A DNA stretch of 64,000 nucleotides from Macrobrachium rosenbergii (taxonomy: Eukaryota > Arthropoda > Malacostraca > Decapoda > Palaemonidae), in the NCBI RefSeq assembly GCF_040412425.1, contig NC_089749.1, positions 37,148,070 to 37,212,069 of the forward strand. The letters run 5' to 3'. Of this stretch, positions 20,421-31,642 are shown piece after piece. The notes beneath the pieces were generated by a model, which made no database searches, was not told where the DNA came from, and was given only the letters and a program-made list of their open reading frames with translations. How positions within the stretch are numbered: the first letter of the stretch is position 1; the number at the start of each line of letters is the position of its first letter. Position numbers and translations under genes: made by a program.

Positions 20421-20910
20421 AGGCCTATAAGTATTTTTCTGCGAATATTTAAAAAAACTTTTTGTAGTCGATGTATTTTACATCCACTTGGCACCCGACA
20501 GACAACTTTTGTCAATGTAAAATACGTCCAGTCGGCGTTAAAGGGTTAATGACTCATGGTCCCAGTGGGTCAGTTTAGCATTAAAGTCAAAATAAAAAAA
20601 AAAGCCTTATGAATAGTTTTACTCAAGGAAATTGTTTAAAAAGACTGCAAAAACTAGTGGCACCTGGGCATAGGAATCTCTAGTGGGGAGGGGCTTACAT
20701 GACTACCTGTGCAAAAAAAGGGGTAATTCTAAGCCAGCTGTCTGCGGTGAGCTAGCCTATGGCAATGGACGTTTCCTTATGTTATTTTAGCTGCTGAACA
20801 AGAATTTAAAATAACATTTTGGCGGTCGGCTGTAACTAAAATGTAACTGACCCTTGAAAACTGCGTGTCTGTACCAGTGGGTCGCACACAGCTCAAAGGT
20901 AAAATAACAA

Positions 20911-21250
20911 TTTTTAAAGTAAATTGTATTTTTCCTAACTATACAAACCCGAGGTCCTTTACACTAGGAATTACTTTCAGGCGTAGGCTGGAAACGGCCG
21001 TTAAACTCTTGAGCAAGGTGGTTAGGCAGTAACTACCGCCAGGTAGGCAGGGATACCCGCCTGCCCGGATGTAAACATTCCAGTTTGCCTTTTCGGTCCA
21101 GGTTCAGATTGAGGGGTGGCATGAGGTGGGCATAAAGTGTAAAGCACCTCGGGTTTGTATAGTTAGGAAAAATACAATTTACTTTCCAAAATTGGGATTT
21201 GTCCCGACACAATATAAAAACCCTCGGTCCTTTACATTAGGAAGACTCAC
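20911..21250. repeat. B3 3' terminal repeat and internal complementary region
   Basis: About 20918-20968 and its inverse at 21137-21187 form a ~50-bp stem (TAAATTGTATTTTTCCTAAC / inverse). Directly inside follows CCCGACACAATATAAAAACC and a CTCGGTCCTTTACATTAGG block (about 21209-21243), a copy of the outer right end of the element inverted. This is the same layout as in D2 and D3. Confidence 0.8.
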
Positions 21251-22851
21251 TGGTTGGAGGGAGGAATCTGAGTGAGTCTCCTGAACTGACTGGAGTTCTG
21301 CACACCTGGGTTACTCCTCCTGGTCGAAAGATCGAGGAGGAGTACCGTGCTTCTGACATATTGATCAGACTGTAGGAACTGCAAGATCAAATGTCAGATA
21401 CTGGACCTTTTCGCATGAGTGAGGAAACATAACTCCTACGAAGTAGGCTGGAAGGATCTAGAGTCGGAGGCAGTAAGGAAAAGCCGAGATAGGGTTCCCT
21501 TATTGCCCGTCTCTCCTTCCTCCCCTTGCTAGAGGGAGCGGAATTGCTCCTGTGAATCTATAAGAAAAATAGAACGGGTGCTCAATGTGTAGTCTTATCG
21601 CATCAGTGCCAGTTCCAGCAGCTATTGGTTTGAGTCCTATTCTCATCCCTAAGGAGAAGTTGGAGGACGGGGAAGGAGGAGGAAGAGAAGCCAGTCACTC
21701 TCGGAATCCTTCTCACTTCCAGAACCAACACCTTAGGGGAGATGCTACTTGTCCTCTTGAAGGAGCCGGGTAAGACAACACAACTTGTTGAGCAGCCACC
21801 ACAGACCCAAGGAAAAAGGGTTCCAAGGGCCTGTGGGCAAGACAGAAGGAAGAAGACAAGAGTGTGGTCTAAGAGACCACGTCTTGCTTCCAGACCGACA
21901 GAAACTTCCGGAATGCGAGGGATGGACCAAGCCATTGACTTCGTGAGCTCTCGGTGAAAGGTACCGGTATCGTCGTCGTCAGCTGCCAAGTACTTCCTTT
22001 GATCGCTTCACTAAGTCGGGAGGAAGATGTGTCCTTAGACACTTCTTCCTTGGGAGAGACAGTACTAGCGAAAACGTTGACAACATCCAGGTTAGGAATG
22101 TCGAGCCTTTCAGAAAGTACCACAGCTCCCAGTAGGACAAAATAACGAATGATCTGGATCATCAACACAAAGTCCAAGGAGGAGGGGAACAAGAAGGACT
22201 CGAACCCGACAGTCAAGGCCAATGGATTCGGAGTCCACCTACGACATCCGAGGAGGGGTCGAGGTATGAGCCCCATCCCTGTTCTTCCATCTTCTACGCC
22301 AAGGCCAGGGTAAGATGAGAGATGGTCCTAAGAGGGCATATCTCTATCCTACGAGTCTCGTAAGGCGCGTGCAGAGCACGGACAGGAACCCTAAACGAGA
22401 GTCGCATGCCACCCAGGAAACAGTTCCCTGGGAGAGCACGACTGAAGAAGCTTCTCATCCGTAGCTAACTCTCGACTGAGAAGATGAAGGCTACTTCAGA
22501 TAGAAGACTAGGTCGCAAGGGCCTACGTTCTTCACAAATGAAAGGGAGAGAAGCAACCCTCGCCAGAGAAGACGAGGAAGTCCAGACTTGACAAGCAACT
22601 CTGACCCGAGAAGAAGTTCCGACAACAACACCACCAGCGAAGACGGATCCAGTCCCTGGGACAGTGTTGCAGAGGACTTCAATATATCCAGCTATATCTG
22701 TTGCCGCTCGGCGAGAGAGCCTGTGCTTGCAAGAAAAGCTGGAAAGTCTCCCAGTCCTGAACACACAGGGATGTACTGCCTCAAGAACTGCTTCTTGTGT
22801 AGCTGCTACAGGGGGTTGGGTCAAGCGGAATTCTTCTCGATGCCTCGGCAA
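21250..22851 (-). pseudogene. B3 tyrosine recombinase remnant
   Basis: The frame at 22851-22465 holds a recognisable recombinase N-terminus: SRRAATDIAGY, then by frameshift YQGKW, and ICEERRPLRPS, which parallels the D3 and B5 copies. Sequence from 22460 to 21250 has no continuous frame, and I could not place the catalytic Arg, His-x2-Arg or Tyr with confidence. Confidence 0.45.
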
Positions 22852-23039
22852 TCAGGTCGGATGAAGGCGAAGTCTTCAAGTATTTGTCTGTAACTCGGGG
22901 TGAGCAATGTTTGTAAACCCCTAGCGAAACGGACAAATACGGAGGGAAAAAATGTCGATATCGAGTTTTCACCAAAAAGACAGCATGCCTCAACAGAGCG
23001 GCCCCTGGTCAGGTATGAAGGAGCGAGAAAAAACTACCG

Positions 23040-23420
23040 ACTTGTGTGCAGGGAGGCAACAGAAGGATGGTAGGGATTTCTCAGTCGAGCAGTCTCTGCA
23101 TGAATCTTCGTGAAGAAAGAATGAGCAGCATGTTCCGTCCCGATCACTCAAACCTGAGGCCAGGCTTGCCTACCAATACATCCCCACCAGGAATGCATCT
23201 AGTTAATTGAGCTGTCGAGTGTGCAACAGAACAACACTCGAGTACCTGCAAATGAGATGAAACAGGAGGAAAAAACGATTGCCTCTTGTTTGTTGACAAA
23301 TGCCACTACTGTGGTTTTGTTGTTCAACGAAACCCGTGAGTGCCACAAAACCCATCACGAATTCTCGGACGGCCAAAAAGGCTGCCCTGAGCCCAGGACG
23401 GTGATGAGAAGGTACTAATC
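23040..23420 (-). pseudogene. B3 RNase H remnant
   Basis: Reading the minus strand across frames gives AFLAVREF, then NHSSGICQQTRGN (from a DNTTVVAYVNKQGGN-type motif) and a LICRYSSVVLLHTRQLN segment. This is the order of RNase H core residues in B5 (59350-59640). Stops and shifts are frequent. Confidence 0.5.
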
Positions 23421-24839
23421 GTCTCGGTCACACAAATTCAAGACAAGGTCTTACCAGTGTGCACCTATTCCTCAATCTGTGAATCCGTAAGTAGACACAA
23501 GATGTGAGGGGAATATGCAAGCATATTCAAAGATTCCTTCAATCAAGCATTAGCCTAACTCTTTCCTCATACATCGAAGAAGAAAGAATGGAGGAAAGGA
23601 AGCAGACTTCCATTCTCCACCATGGGGAAGCTTCTGCAAAATGACAGGATACCGAGGCAATTAGCTCTAGCCAGGCTGGCATTTCCCGAATCGGGAGCAT
23701 GGGAGAGGTGGCGGGATGGAAGTTCGATGGAAAGAATTGCCGAGACCTAAGGGAAATAGATACTTCTCCTGAAGGAATCCATTCCCAGGTCTCGGCAATG
23801 TCGCTGCCAGTTCCAGAGACTCGATAAGTATCATTTCGTCCAAGCATCAGCAGTTGCAATCTTCTGAAGCCTAAGACTTTTTAGCTAAGGAGTTGAGGGG
23901 GGCTGGCTTGAACTCAAGGTCGAGTTGAGATGACTAAGACCCAAAGTTCTTGGCCATTGTCCAAAGGACAAGTCAGTGCCCTGGTGCAAACCTTGATTAC
24001 TGGGGTGTCTGGCAAATCTCTGAAAGAGAAAGGCAGAACCAAGTAAAGGTTCGGTCCTAAGGGTCGAGCCAACTCGGGACTTACGAAACCGGAGATCCGA
24101 ATTGGGACAAAGTCCTTCTTCTTAGCACCAGAATTGCCCAAAAAAATGCAGTCGGCAAGACCCTCCGAGGAAAGAAGAATTCATATTCTGTCGAGGCAGG
24201 GGTGGAAGCTTGGTGTCTCGACCTGAATTAACTCCATCGAAGAAAAGAATTCATCAGGTCGAGAACGCTCTCGGAAGTCAGGACTGCGGCGGTTCCTGAC
24301 ACTCTTGGCCCCTCGGGAACTGCAAGGGTTGCGAGTGATGAAGGTTATTCATTGGGGGAGCCGCGGTCCTGTCCTGGGGATCCTCGTGCTGACAAATCGG
24401 CGTGAAGTTCTCCGAAAACATGGGGACAATCGCAACTTGAAGAGGAAGACCCTCGCTGTTTCCGATGCGTGAAACTCCTGTACCTCTCCCCTTGGAGGGA
24501 GACCTTGACAGATCCCATGAAACCCTCCTCAGCTACCTGGTTATAATACAAGAGAATCGGGGGACCGACACCCAAAGCATGCCAGGCACCCGTACTCCGA
24601 AGAAAATTTCATCGGAGCTCTCTCTCTCCGTCTTGCGCCTCTCGGAACAACCGAGAGGAGAAGAGAACAGGTGAGGCGAAAGAGTATCCCTACCTGTCCT
24701 GCCAGTAAGATAAGCAAGAGAGGCAGACCGTGAGCGATAATCAACCGAAGGAGATTACTGCCACACGGGGGAAGAGCACTTGTGCCGTGGCAAAGCACTT
24801 TCCTGGGAAGAGCAAAAAGTTCACTCGAACATAGCTAAG

Positions 24840-27720
24840 AACCCGAATCGGAAAAAACCGAGTAGGGCCGAGCCGATCACGTAAATGCGATCCAGCTGGT
24901 TGGTATGTGGCGGACTGGGAGGCAGGCGGGGCGAGCCGAGCCGAGCTGAGCCAGTCTGGCAAGCTGAGTCGAGCCGAGCCAGTCTCGTAAGCGCGACCGG
25001 GGGCCGAGTCGAGCCGATCGCGCGAACACAATCGTAACTGGGCAGGCCGGACTCGTCTGCTGTGAACAATTGCTAGTTCCCAAACTAAACTCCTTCGAGG
25101 CCGAGGCCCCTTGAGAAGGTTCAAAGGGGAATTCTGTGTCTGCTATCTTGCATGCTCGAACCCTTAAGTTCGAGACACAAGAATGAAGCCCGGCCGAGCA
25201 ACCGAAGCAGCTGGCGGGCAGATTGAGACACCTGGCGTCTCGGCACCCAGACACCCGGGCGTCTCGGCACCCAGACACCTGGGCGTCTCGGCACCCAGAC
25301 ATATGGGTGTCCCGGCAACCAGACACCTGGGTGTCTCGGCACTTTCTCTCGTCCTGTGCCTCTCATAAGTAGAGCGCTTGTGATTCATAGAGTTCGAGCT
25401 ACCCACGAGACTTCCAAAATTCAGGAGCGGCTGCTTTGTTTCCTAATAGATCGAAAGAGCCAAGCACAGAACCAGTCTTAGATGCAGACTTCCAAGACTG
25501 GCAACGAGGGCGTGGCCTTGAGAGGCCACGCTCTCGCGGCCCCTGAAACACAAGATCCCACAGGAGAATGCGAATCAGTTCATGCCCGAGGGCGGGAAGA
25601 GCCAACGAGAGAAACTTGTCTCCCAGAAGAGAGTCAGTCCCTTAGAAGTACCGCAGGACTCCCGAAGGGAATCTCTTCCCTGCTTCTTCTGATGTTCGAA
25701 CCGACAGGATTGAGACACCAGGCTGGGAACCCAACTGAGCACTGGCAAACACTCGGGAAGCGCTTGCAGTGCTGGCAGGAAGACGAGCCGAGACACTCGC
25801 ACTGCTCCCGAACTGGGCCGAGAAAAATCTCTCCAGACCAGATCAGGATACTCGATATTCCATAGAATCTCAAGCACTCGGAGCGGCTCGCGAACGAGCG
25901 CCCGAAGCAGCCCCCGTCTTAGAGGCGGAACCTCTAGGACTGGGAACAGGATCGCAAACCGAGGTCTGCGCATCCACGGCTTCTGAAACACAAAACCCAG
26001 GGCTATGCGAATTGGTTTCCAAACCAAAGGTCGGAAAGAGTCAACAAGAGACCCACTGACCCCCCGGAAGGAGGCAGTCCCTAGACGTCCAAGGGCATCA
26101 ACGGGAAGAAGCAGCCTTCCTCTCCTTCGGCCGACGGAGGTCTGTCCGATTCTTGGGACCCCCTTGGACCTCGGGAGAGGAAGGGAAGACGCAGCAGAGG
26201 ACGCAATCGAAGATAAGATGAAGAAGACGGCGGCTACTTCACCTTCCACTCCGACGTCTTCCACAGGATGGTGGACACGAAACATCATAACCTCCAGGGC
26301 AGTCCGGCAGGAACACAACGGACATGGCACAGGACACCACCACAAGGAGAAGCAGCAGGCATGATCAGGACAGCCGATGAAGGAGCTACGGCAGCGGTTC
26401 GGAAGGCAGGAACTACTGCAACAGCCAGGAACATCACCTCAACAGGGCGACTTCCTTCATCTACACGCCGACATCTTTTACAGGATGGCGGACTGCGTAA
26501 CCCCTGGGGCAGCTGGCAGGAACACAACGGAAGCGGCCCCAAGCACGACCGCCAGGACAGCCAATGCAAGAATTATGGCAGAGGTTCAGAGGGCAGGAGC
26601 TACTAAAATGGCCAGGAACGTCACTTCCACAAGGCGACTTCCTTCCCCTTCACGCCAACATCTTCTACAGGATGGCAGACATCGTAACCTCCAGGGCAGC
26701 TGGCACGAACATAACGGAAGTGGCCCCAGGCACGACCACTAGGAGAAGTAGCGGGCATGATCAGGACACCCGATGCAGGAGCTACGTTAGTGGTTCGGAA
26801 GGCAGGAGCTACTGCAACGGACAGAAATGTCACTTGAAAGTCACCAGCAGCGACAGGGACGATCAGGGCGGCTGCGGCAGGAGACCAGGAAAAGCAGCCC
26901 ACAGTCTGTCGTCGAGTTGACAAGAGCATAACACAGGAACAGCAGGAGCAGATGGACCACAGATATGCAGGAAGCATTGCAACAGCATACATGAAGACCA
27001 GCAATGACAGCGATCGATCCACATCGGCGGGAAAGAGTCAGAATGATCCCGACATGGAAATATGTCATCTAACCAGGTATTGTGGTCGATCCCAAAGCAA
27101 CACTGAATGAATGTCGGGACTGCCTCATGCGCGATATCCTTCGATATATCCAGCCAACTACTGCTGTGTCTGCGATGCTCACTGTCAACCTGAAAGAAAA
27201 GCAAAGATGATTAGTAGAGGGAGAGTCCTCCCGCTACAAGGGGAACTGCCCTATGCAGTGGGAGGAGGTACTCTACAAGAGGTCGCCCGATCGCTCCCCG
27301 CCCCTAGACTTCGCCCGATGAGCGGGCGAAGAAGGCAAAGGAGAGAGATCTACTAAAGGGGAGAAGAACCTACGGGAAGAGAAAAAAAACACTCAGCATA
27401 AGTAGGAAGGAATTAGTGATGGCCCTTATACACGGAAGGCGGACGCCCAAGAAGGGAACGAACTCTTACGTCCCAATGAATGTAAGGGAGTGAAGATATT
27501 ACGTCCCAAACTATATCTCCGAAAGTACAGGGGCACCCTCAGTATTTACGTAAAGGGCTGCTGGAAGAGAAGCATTACCACTTGGTTACGCTACTCCAGT
27601 TACGCCCTTGGCCGCCAAACCCAAGACACAGGCAGGGAACGACGGCTTATGCAAGGTTATCACAAATCGTGGGTATGTATTAATAAATATCAAACACACA
27701 TATATATACACAAAAATACA
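24840..27720 (-). pseudogene. B3 ORF1 region, decayed
   Basis: The region aligns by eye with B2 (8265-10690) along its length and with B5 ORF1 (for example 26000-25850 inverted with 56170-56400). Only short frames remain, the longest at 26345-25575. No single function can be read from it. Acidic/Ser-rich blocks and runs of Arg are typical of the family ORF1. It includes the 24-bp tandem repeat at 25205-25350. Confidence 0.5.
25205..25350. repeat. 24-bp palindromic tandem repeat inside ORF1
   Basis: About five or six copies of a unit like GACACCTGGGCGTCTCGGCACCCA lie in tandem. GACACC...GGTGTC and CCCAGACACCTGGG are self-complementary, so single strands can fold. B2 has about three diverged copies at 8570-8645. 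Read as protein the repeat gives GCRDxHxS-type periodic frames on both strands that are not genuine genes. Confidence 0.75.
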
Positions 27721-27794
27721 GAAAGATCCCACCAGGATAATAAGAGCTTAACGACAGTCAGGCGGCGAGAACGAAAACACGTCAGCAACACATG

Positions 27795-27965
27795 ACGGCC
27801 GAAAGCAAACTGGAATATTTACATCCGGGCAGGCGGGTATCCCCGCCTACCTGGCGGTAGTTACTGACTAACCACCTTGCTCAAGAGTTTAACGGCCGTT
27901 TCCAGCCTGCACCTGAAAGTAATTCCTAGTGTAAAGGACCGAGGGTTTGTATATTGTGTCAGAAC
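27795..27965. repeat. B3 5' terminal repeat
   Basis: This is the inverse of about 20940-21080: GGTATCCCCGCCTACCTGGCG, TAACCACCTTGCTCAAGAGT and AACGGCCGTTTCCAGCCTG. It ends TTTGTATATTGTGTCAG, after which X2 sequence resumes (ACAATTACAGTTTAGCAGC, as at 51970 in X1). Confidence 0.8.
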
Positions 27966-28905
27966 AATTACAGTTTAGCAGCACCCAACCAACAAAATAT
28001 TACCTTAAACTCTTGTAAAGCAAGCAAAATAATACAGAAAAATGTCAACTGCCATAGTCTAGCTCCACTGCACACTATTCGAAGCTTTCGTAAATGGGAA
28101 ACAAAACATTACCATTTCTGCTTTCAACTTGGGTGGCCTCTATAGGTCGCCATGGCAGAACGGCACTGCGAGCTTTATCTGCACGTTTTAAGATTCCTGG
28201 CAAGCTTGTATGTTCTGGCACGAGGGAATTACCTTAAATTCTTGTTCAGCAAGTAAAATAACACAGAAAAACATCAATTGCCAGTCTCTCACAGCTCTCG
28301 CTAAGCGCAGACAACCGGCAGCTGCTGATTGGTGAACCGAAAGCTAGCGCATGCGTGTTAAAGCTTAGAACCAGCAATACTAGTAATGAATGAAAAGTGC
28401 CTTTGGAACGGCTCCCGCTATCCATTTATTCGCCTTTCTTTTTACGCTTGTTTTTCGTGTTCCAAATGACATATATAACAGGAAATACAACAATAAGGTA
28501 CCCACACCTTTTCCCAAGTTATTTACCCCACCAAAAAAACCTGAGTTCCCAACAGCTCCCCCTTACTGTTAGCTGTTCTCAAAAGGGTTTTACCATACCC
28601 AAAACCCCAATTCCCAACAGGTCCCCTTTGCCGTCAGCTACAGTCCTAAAGTAATTTATAGCTTAATTACATTTGACCGCCAAAATATTAATTTAAATTC
28701 TTGTTCAGCAGGTAAAGTTCTATAGAATAACATCAATTGCCATAGCCTACCTCACCGCGGACAGATGGCTTAGATCTACCAAAATAGGTCTTATTTTTGT
28801 CACTATGTTAATAGACCTGTTCTTCTTTGGATCCTGGACGGGAACAGGTTCCACAGACAAAAACAAACCTAACCTATCCTAGAATGTCATGTCCTGACCA
28901 AATTA

Positions 28906-29315
28906 GGGTAAAATTGCAGTAAAAGGCAACACGGCCAAATGGCAAGGAAATACACTTTTCTAGGTCATTTTGATGTGTTTCGCACAAATTTCACATTAAA
29001 ATTCGTCGGAAATTGATAGTTTCTTAGAAATACCTGTATTATTTTATCCCATTTAACACAGTGCTCTTGAGATCCTCATAGTATGTTGTCACCGAGATTA
29101 TGAGTGTGTTCGTGTGTTTGTTTACAAATGTAGCTCCTCCCACATGCTAGTTTTGATGACACAATCATAGTTTAAGTAAACACGTGACAATTTACTACAA
29201 ATCCATTCATTTCCAACGAAATTGAAGGTGAAATTCGTGCTAAACACATAAAATCAGTCAGAAAAACATATTTCTTTGTCATTATGGCGTGTTGCCTCTT
29301 ACTGCAATAATACCC
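28906..29315. mobile_element. 410-bp MITE with long TIRs
   Basis: The ends are GGGTAAAATTGCAGTAAAAG and, inverted from the right, GGGTATTATTGCAGTAAGAG. The similarity continues through GGCAACACG-CC-AATG-CAA-GAAATA. The direct repeat AAATTA flanks it at 28900-28905 and 29316-29321. No coding frame exists. The superfamily is not clear; GGG ends suggest Harbinger, but the duplication is six bases, not three. Confidence 0.7.
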
Positions 29316-29321
29316 AAATTA

Positions 29322-30473
29322 GAACTTATTTTCCTAACCTCACTTAAGGCACCACGAACTGAACTTGTGGGGAGGGGCTTAGCCCCCCTGCCCTTAGATC
29401 CCCTCAAGTAACACTAAACATTGGAAAGGCCTGATCCCGTCCTTCTGCAAACTACCCCAGCAAGTTATGTTCCGCCAATCTTTTACCTATTTTCAGTGTT
29501 ACTTGGGGAGTCCAGGGGGTACGAAACCCACCAGCCAGGTCAAGACACGGCGCCCAAAGTCAGGTTAGGAAGGTAGCCTAAGGTCTGGTTAGGTCAGAAC
29601 ACGGCATTCTAGGAAAGGTAATTTTGTTTTCGTTGGCGGAACCTGAGTCCGTCGTTCTCAACTGGCCCCGAAAACTCATGTCTTCAACTCCCGATTAAGA
29701 TATGCCTATGGTTTAAATGAAAGATTTACCTGCAAAAAGGCTGGGGTTAATGTAGAAGTAGGAATAGTGAACAATTCATTAGATTACGGTTGCCTAAGTT
29801 CATCATGCTCTAAATTAGAGAGATGGAATACCCATAAGACTTGTCACTTAATACGTATTATTAGCTTACATCTAGAATAGCTTAGAGTATATAACGCAGA
29901 CACACCAAAGTCACCAAATACCTTAGGACGGTGGGACTCGTGCACAGAGTTTCTTGAATCACGTCAATCTTATTGATAGTAGTTGAGGCAGTAATTCCTC
30001 TATGTAACAGCTCTCTCGCTCGTCGTGGATAGTTTTTAATTGTTCTTGTTTGGATAAATTCCTTATTATTAATTTTCTTTCCAGAGAGATCTATGAACAG
30101 TAAGATATAACCTACCAATTCATCATTACCTTCTTGGCATAGCTGCTGCATAATACTAAATCTGCCCATATTATTATTCCATGCTGGGCTAAAAGTAACA
30201 ACAAAGACCACAAATTTCATTTACTTTCCCCTTTTAATATTTTCCCACCATTTAGCTCTAGCATGTTCTTTGTAGCTCTGCTTATCAGAGCTGTCTTTCC
30301 CGTGTTATCATAGCAAGTTTCCTCTTTCCATGTTCCTAAATTTACAATAAATATTAGAGTTTATCTTATTAATTTCTCTTTGCTTGGCGTTTTTTTTCGG
30401 TTCTTTTACATTTCTTTTATTTTTATTTGCTCTGCTCAGTTTCACCTACAATTTGGTCTAACTTCTTTCTGTA
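29322..30473. other. Non-repeat spacer, no confident gene
   Basis: Around 29350-29560 an imperfect inverted repeat (AAGTAACACTAAACATTGG / AGTGTTACTTGGGGA) suggests an old MITE. The only longer frame is 29882-30220 (minus), listed separately. No conserved exon was recognised. Confidence 0.4.
29882..30220 (-). CDS. Hypothetical 112-aa frame
   Basis: The translation starts MKFVVFVVTFSPAWNNNMG and has CQEGNDELVGYILLFID. I recognise no family. The FVVTFSPAW start faintly recalls segments near the end of some reverse-transcriptase proteins, but no RT motif is present. It may be chance in AT-rich DNA or part of an old LINE. Confidence 0.15.
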   Translation of the reverse strand: MKFVVFVVTFSPAWNNNMGRFSIMQQLCQEGNDELVGYILLFIDLSGKKINNKEFIQTRTIKNYPRRARELLHRGITASTTINKIDVIQETLCTSPTVLRYLVTLVCLRYIL

Positions 30474-30495
30474 TGTAAGACTGTAGAAGAGAACG
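30474..30495 (+). repeat. GypA 5' LTR, left 22 bp
   Basis: TGTAAGACTGTAGAAGAGAACG equals the start of the 3' LTR at 37673. It stops at GAACG, the target duplication of TRIM-F. Confidence 0.9.
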
Positions 30496-31642
30496 TGTAA
30501 GAGCCTGACGCCGTCTCTTCCAAACACGCGCGTGTGCTTGTGTTCGTCGTCCATCGGAGTGGACAAGACGACAAGAGCATCTCGTTTTCTTTCTCTAAAA
30601 GAACGAGATTTCAACCATACAATATTTCCGTCTGTTTCTCCCTAACCATTGTTGTTTTGATGTATGTACAATCACCACTACTTGCATTGCCATGCAAGCA
30701 TTCTAATCATGTAGGCTACTCATAATGTTCCAACGAATCTTCTGTATCAAACTGTGTGTATGTTTCTGTTTGTGAAGACGTCAAACGCCTCGCCATTTCA
30801 CATATATTATGCTACTGCATTGTATTCATTAATCTGTCTTGAATCTCGTGCAATTGGCCATATGTAGAATGTCCTGGCCTTTCCATTGATATATGTTTCA
30901 TACTGTATGTTAATCATGTCTCTCAATATCGCCATCTGTTTGTCTGTCGGATGCCTGAGTCTGTACCTCTGTTTTTACCTGTCTGTGTGTAGACGCTACT
31001 TTACCGCTCGCACGCGTCAATAACGTCTTCGAAGAATCTGTACATTTTAATCAGACACAACAGACCCGACCCAGACAACAAATCAAAAGCCATACCCTTC
31101 CCCTCTAGATGCTGACTTTAGAAATCACTCCCTCCCCTATCATTCCATCCATCACAATCAACACCCAACAAATACACAAAACACATACAGACACAAGAAT
31201 TAGGACCGGACAAGGAATATGGCTTTAGATCACCACGAACTAGCATACTAGCTACCTGTGCCTACTACTCAATTCTTCTTTTTTTCCATCTGTTGGCCTC
31301 TCCCACTAGCCAACACTCACTGCTATCGTACTTTTATCCTCGTCTGATGGGTACCTTAGGGTTCAAAGAGGTTGCAACCTTGCCTGTTAAATCTTTTCAT
31401 TTCAAAATTTCACCCCCACCAAAATCAGTTTCATGTATCATAATAAAGTTTTCATTAACCTACCCATCTCACAGACTCATCATCAACATAGAGTTACGGG
31501 CTGCTCTAGGAGCAAGAGCCCGTGCTGGCACAAGGCCAGCTAAATCTAAAACAACAACAACAATGTACATTTATCTCAGTAAGGAACTACCAATAAACCA
31601 GTAAACACCCAGCCAGTACATCACTCGATTCCCAGTCCTTAC
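30496..31642 (+). repeat. TRIM-F left LTR with LINE insertion
   Basis: Starts TGTAAGAGCCTGACGCCG and ends CCCAGTCCTTAC. It is nearly identical to 32255-32884 once 31048-31572 is removed. Confidence 0.85.
31048..31563 (+). mobile_element. 5'-truncated LINE-type 3' end in TRIM-F LTR
   Basis: Flanked by TGTACATTT at 31039-31047 and 31564-31572. It ends in an ACAACAACAACA tail after GGCCAGCTAAATCT. A hairpin CGGGCT...AGCCCG lies at about 31498-31523. The last ~150 bp recur inverted at 63607-63760. Target duplication plus simple tail indicates target-primed reverse transcription. It has no coding region. Confidence 0.75.

Larger units (their letters stand above)
11464..20549. mobile_element. TTAA-flanked TIR element built of tandem repeats, split by D3
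   Basis: TTAA at 11464-11467 is followed by CCCTTAGACGCCGA. The other end reads, inverted, CCCTTTAACGCCGAC followed by TTAA (20546-20549). Beyond the first bases the ends stay similar, with gaps (TATTTTACA, CAAAAGT, GCCGG/GTCGG). The interior is mostly a ~377-bp tandem repeat (11540-12229, 18435-20420). D3 and a fold-back LTR piece were inserted later. TTAA duplication is typical of piggyBac and Kolobok transposons. No transposase is present, so this is a non-autonomous copy. Without later insertions it would be about 2.6 kb. Confidence 0.6.
20911..27965 (-). mobile_element. Family-B DIRS element B3, full length but decayed
   Basis: Both ends are present: a 3' terminal repeat with internal complementary region on the left (20911-21250) and a 5' terminal repeat on the right (27795-27965). 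On the minus strand the decayed parts run ORF1 (about 27720-24840), RT region (about 24800-23450, hardly recognisable), RNase H (about 23420-23040) and recombinase N-terminus (22851-22465) and beyond. It lies inside X2 with no target duplication visible. All frames carry many stops. It is related to B5, which reads on the plus strand. Confidence 0.7.
20722..28780. mobile_element. Family-X TIR element X2, interrupted by DIRS B3
   Basis: The left end GGTAATTCTAAGCC and the inverted right end GGTAGATCTAAGCC match X1 (51792-53873). So do the TGTC(T/C)GCGGTGAG and GCTGAACAAGAATTT blocks of the ~90-bp TIRs. Flanks are AAAAAAGG (20714-20721) and AAAATAGG (28781-28788), an 8-bp target duplication with one change. 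B3 occupies about 20911-27965. Without it X2 is about 1 kb, and 28395-28690 matches 53480-53770 of X1. No transposase was found. Confidence 0.75.

Noticed and set aside
25205..25350. Regular short repeats that look like a CRISPR array
   Set aside because: The units are contiguous 24-bp tandem copies with no unique spacers, inside a retrotransposon in a eukaryotic genome.
24877..25406. Cysteine-rich periodic proteins in several frames (GCRD repeats)
   Set aside because: They arise from the palindromic tandem repeat, and appear on the same strand in three frames and also opposite; shadows, not a gene.
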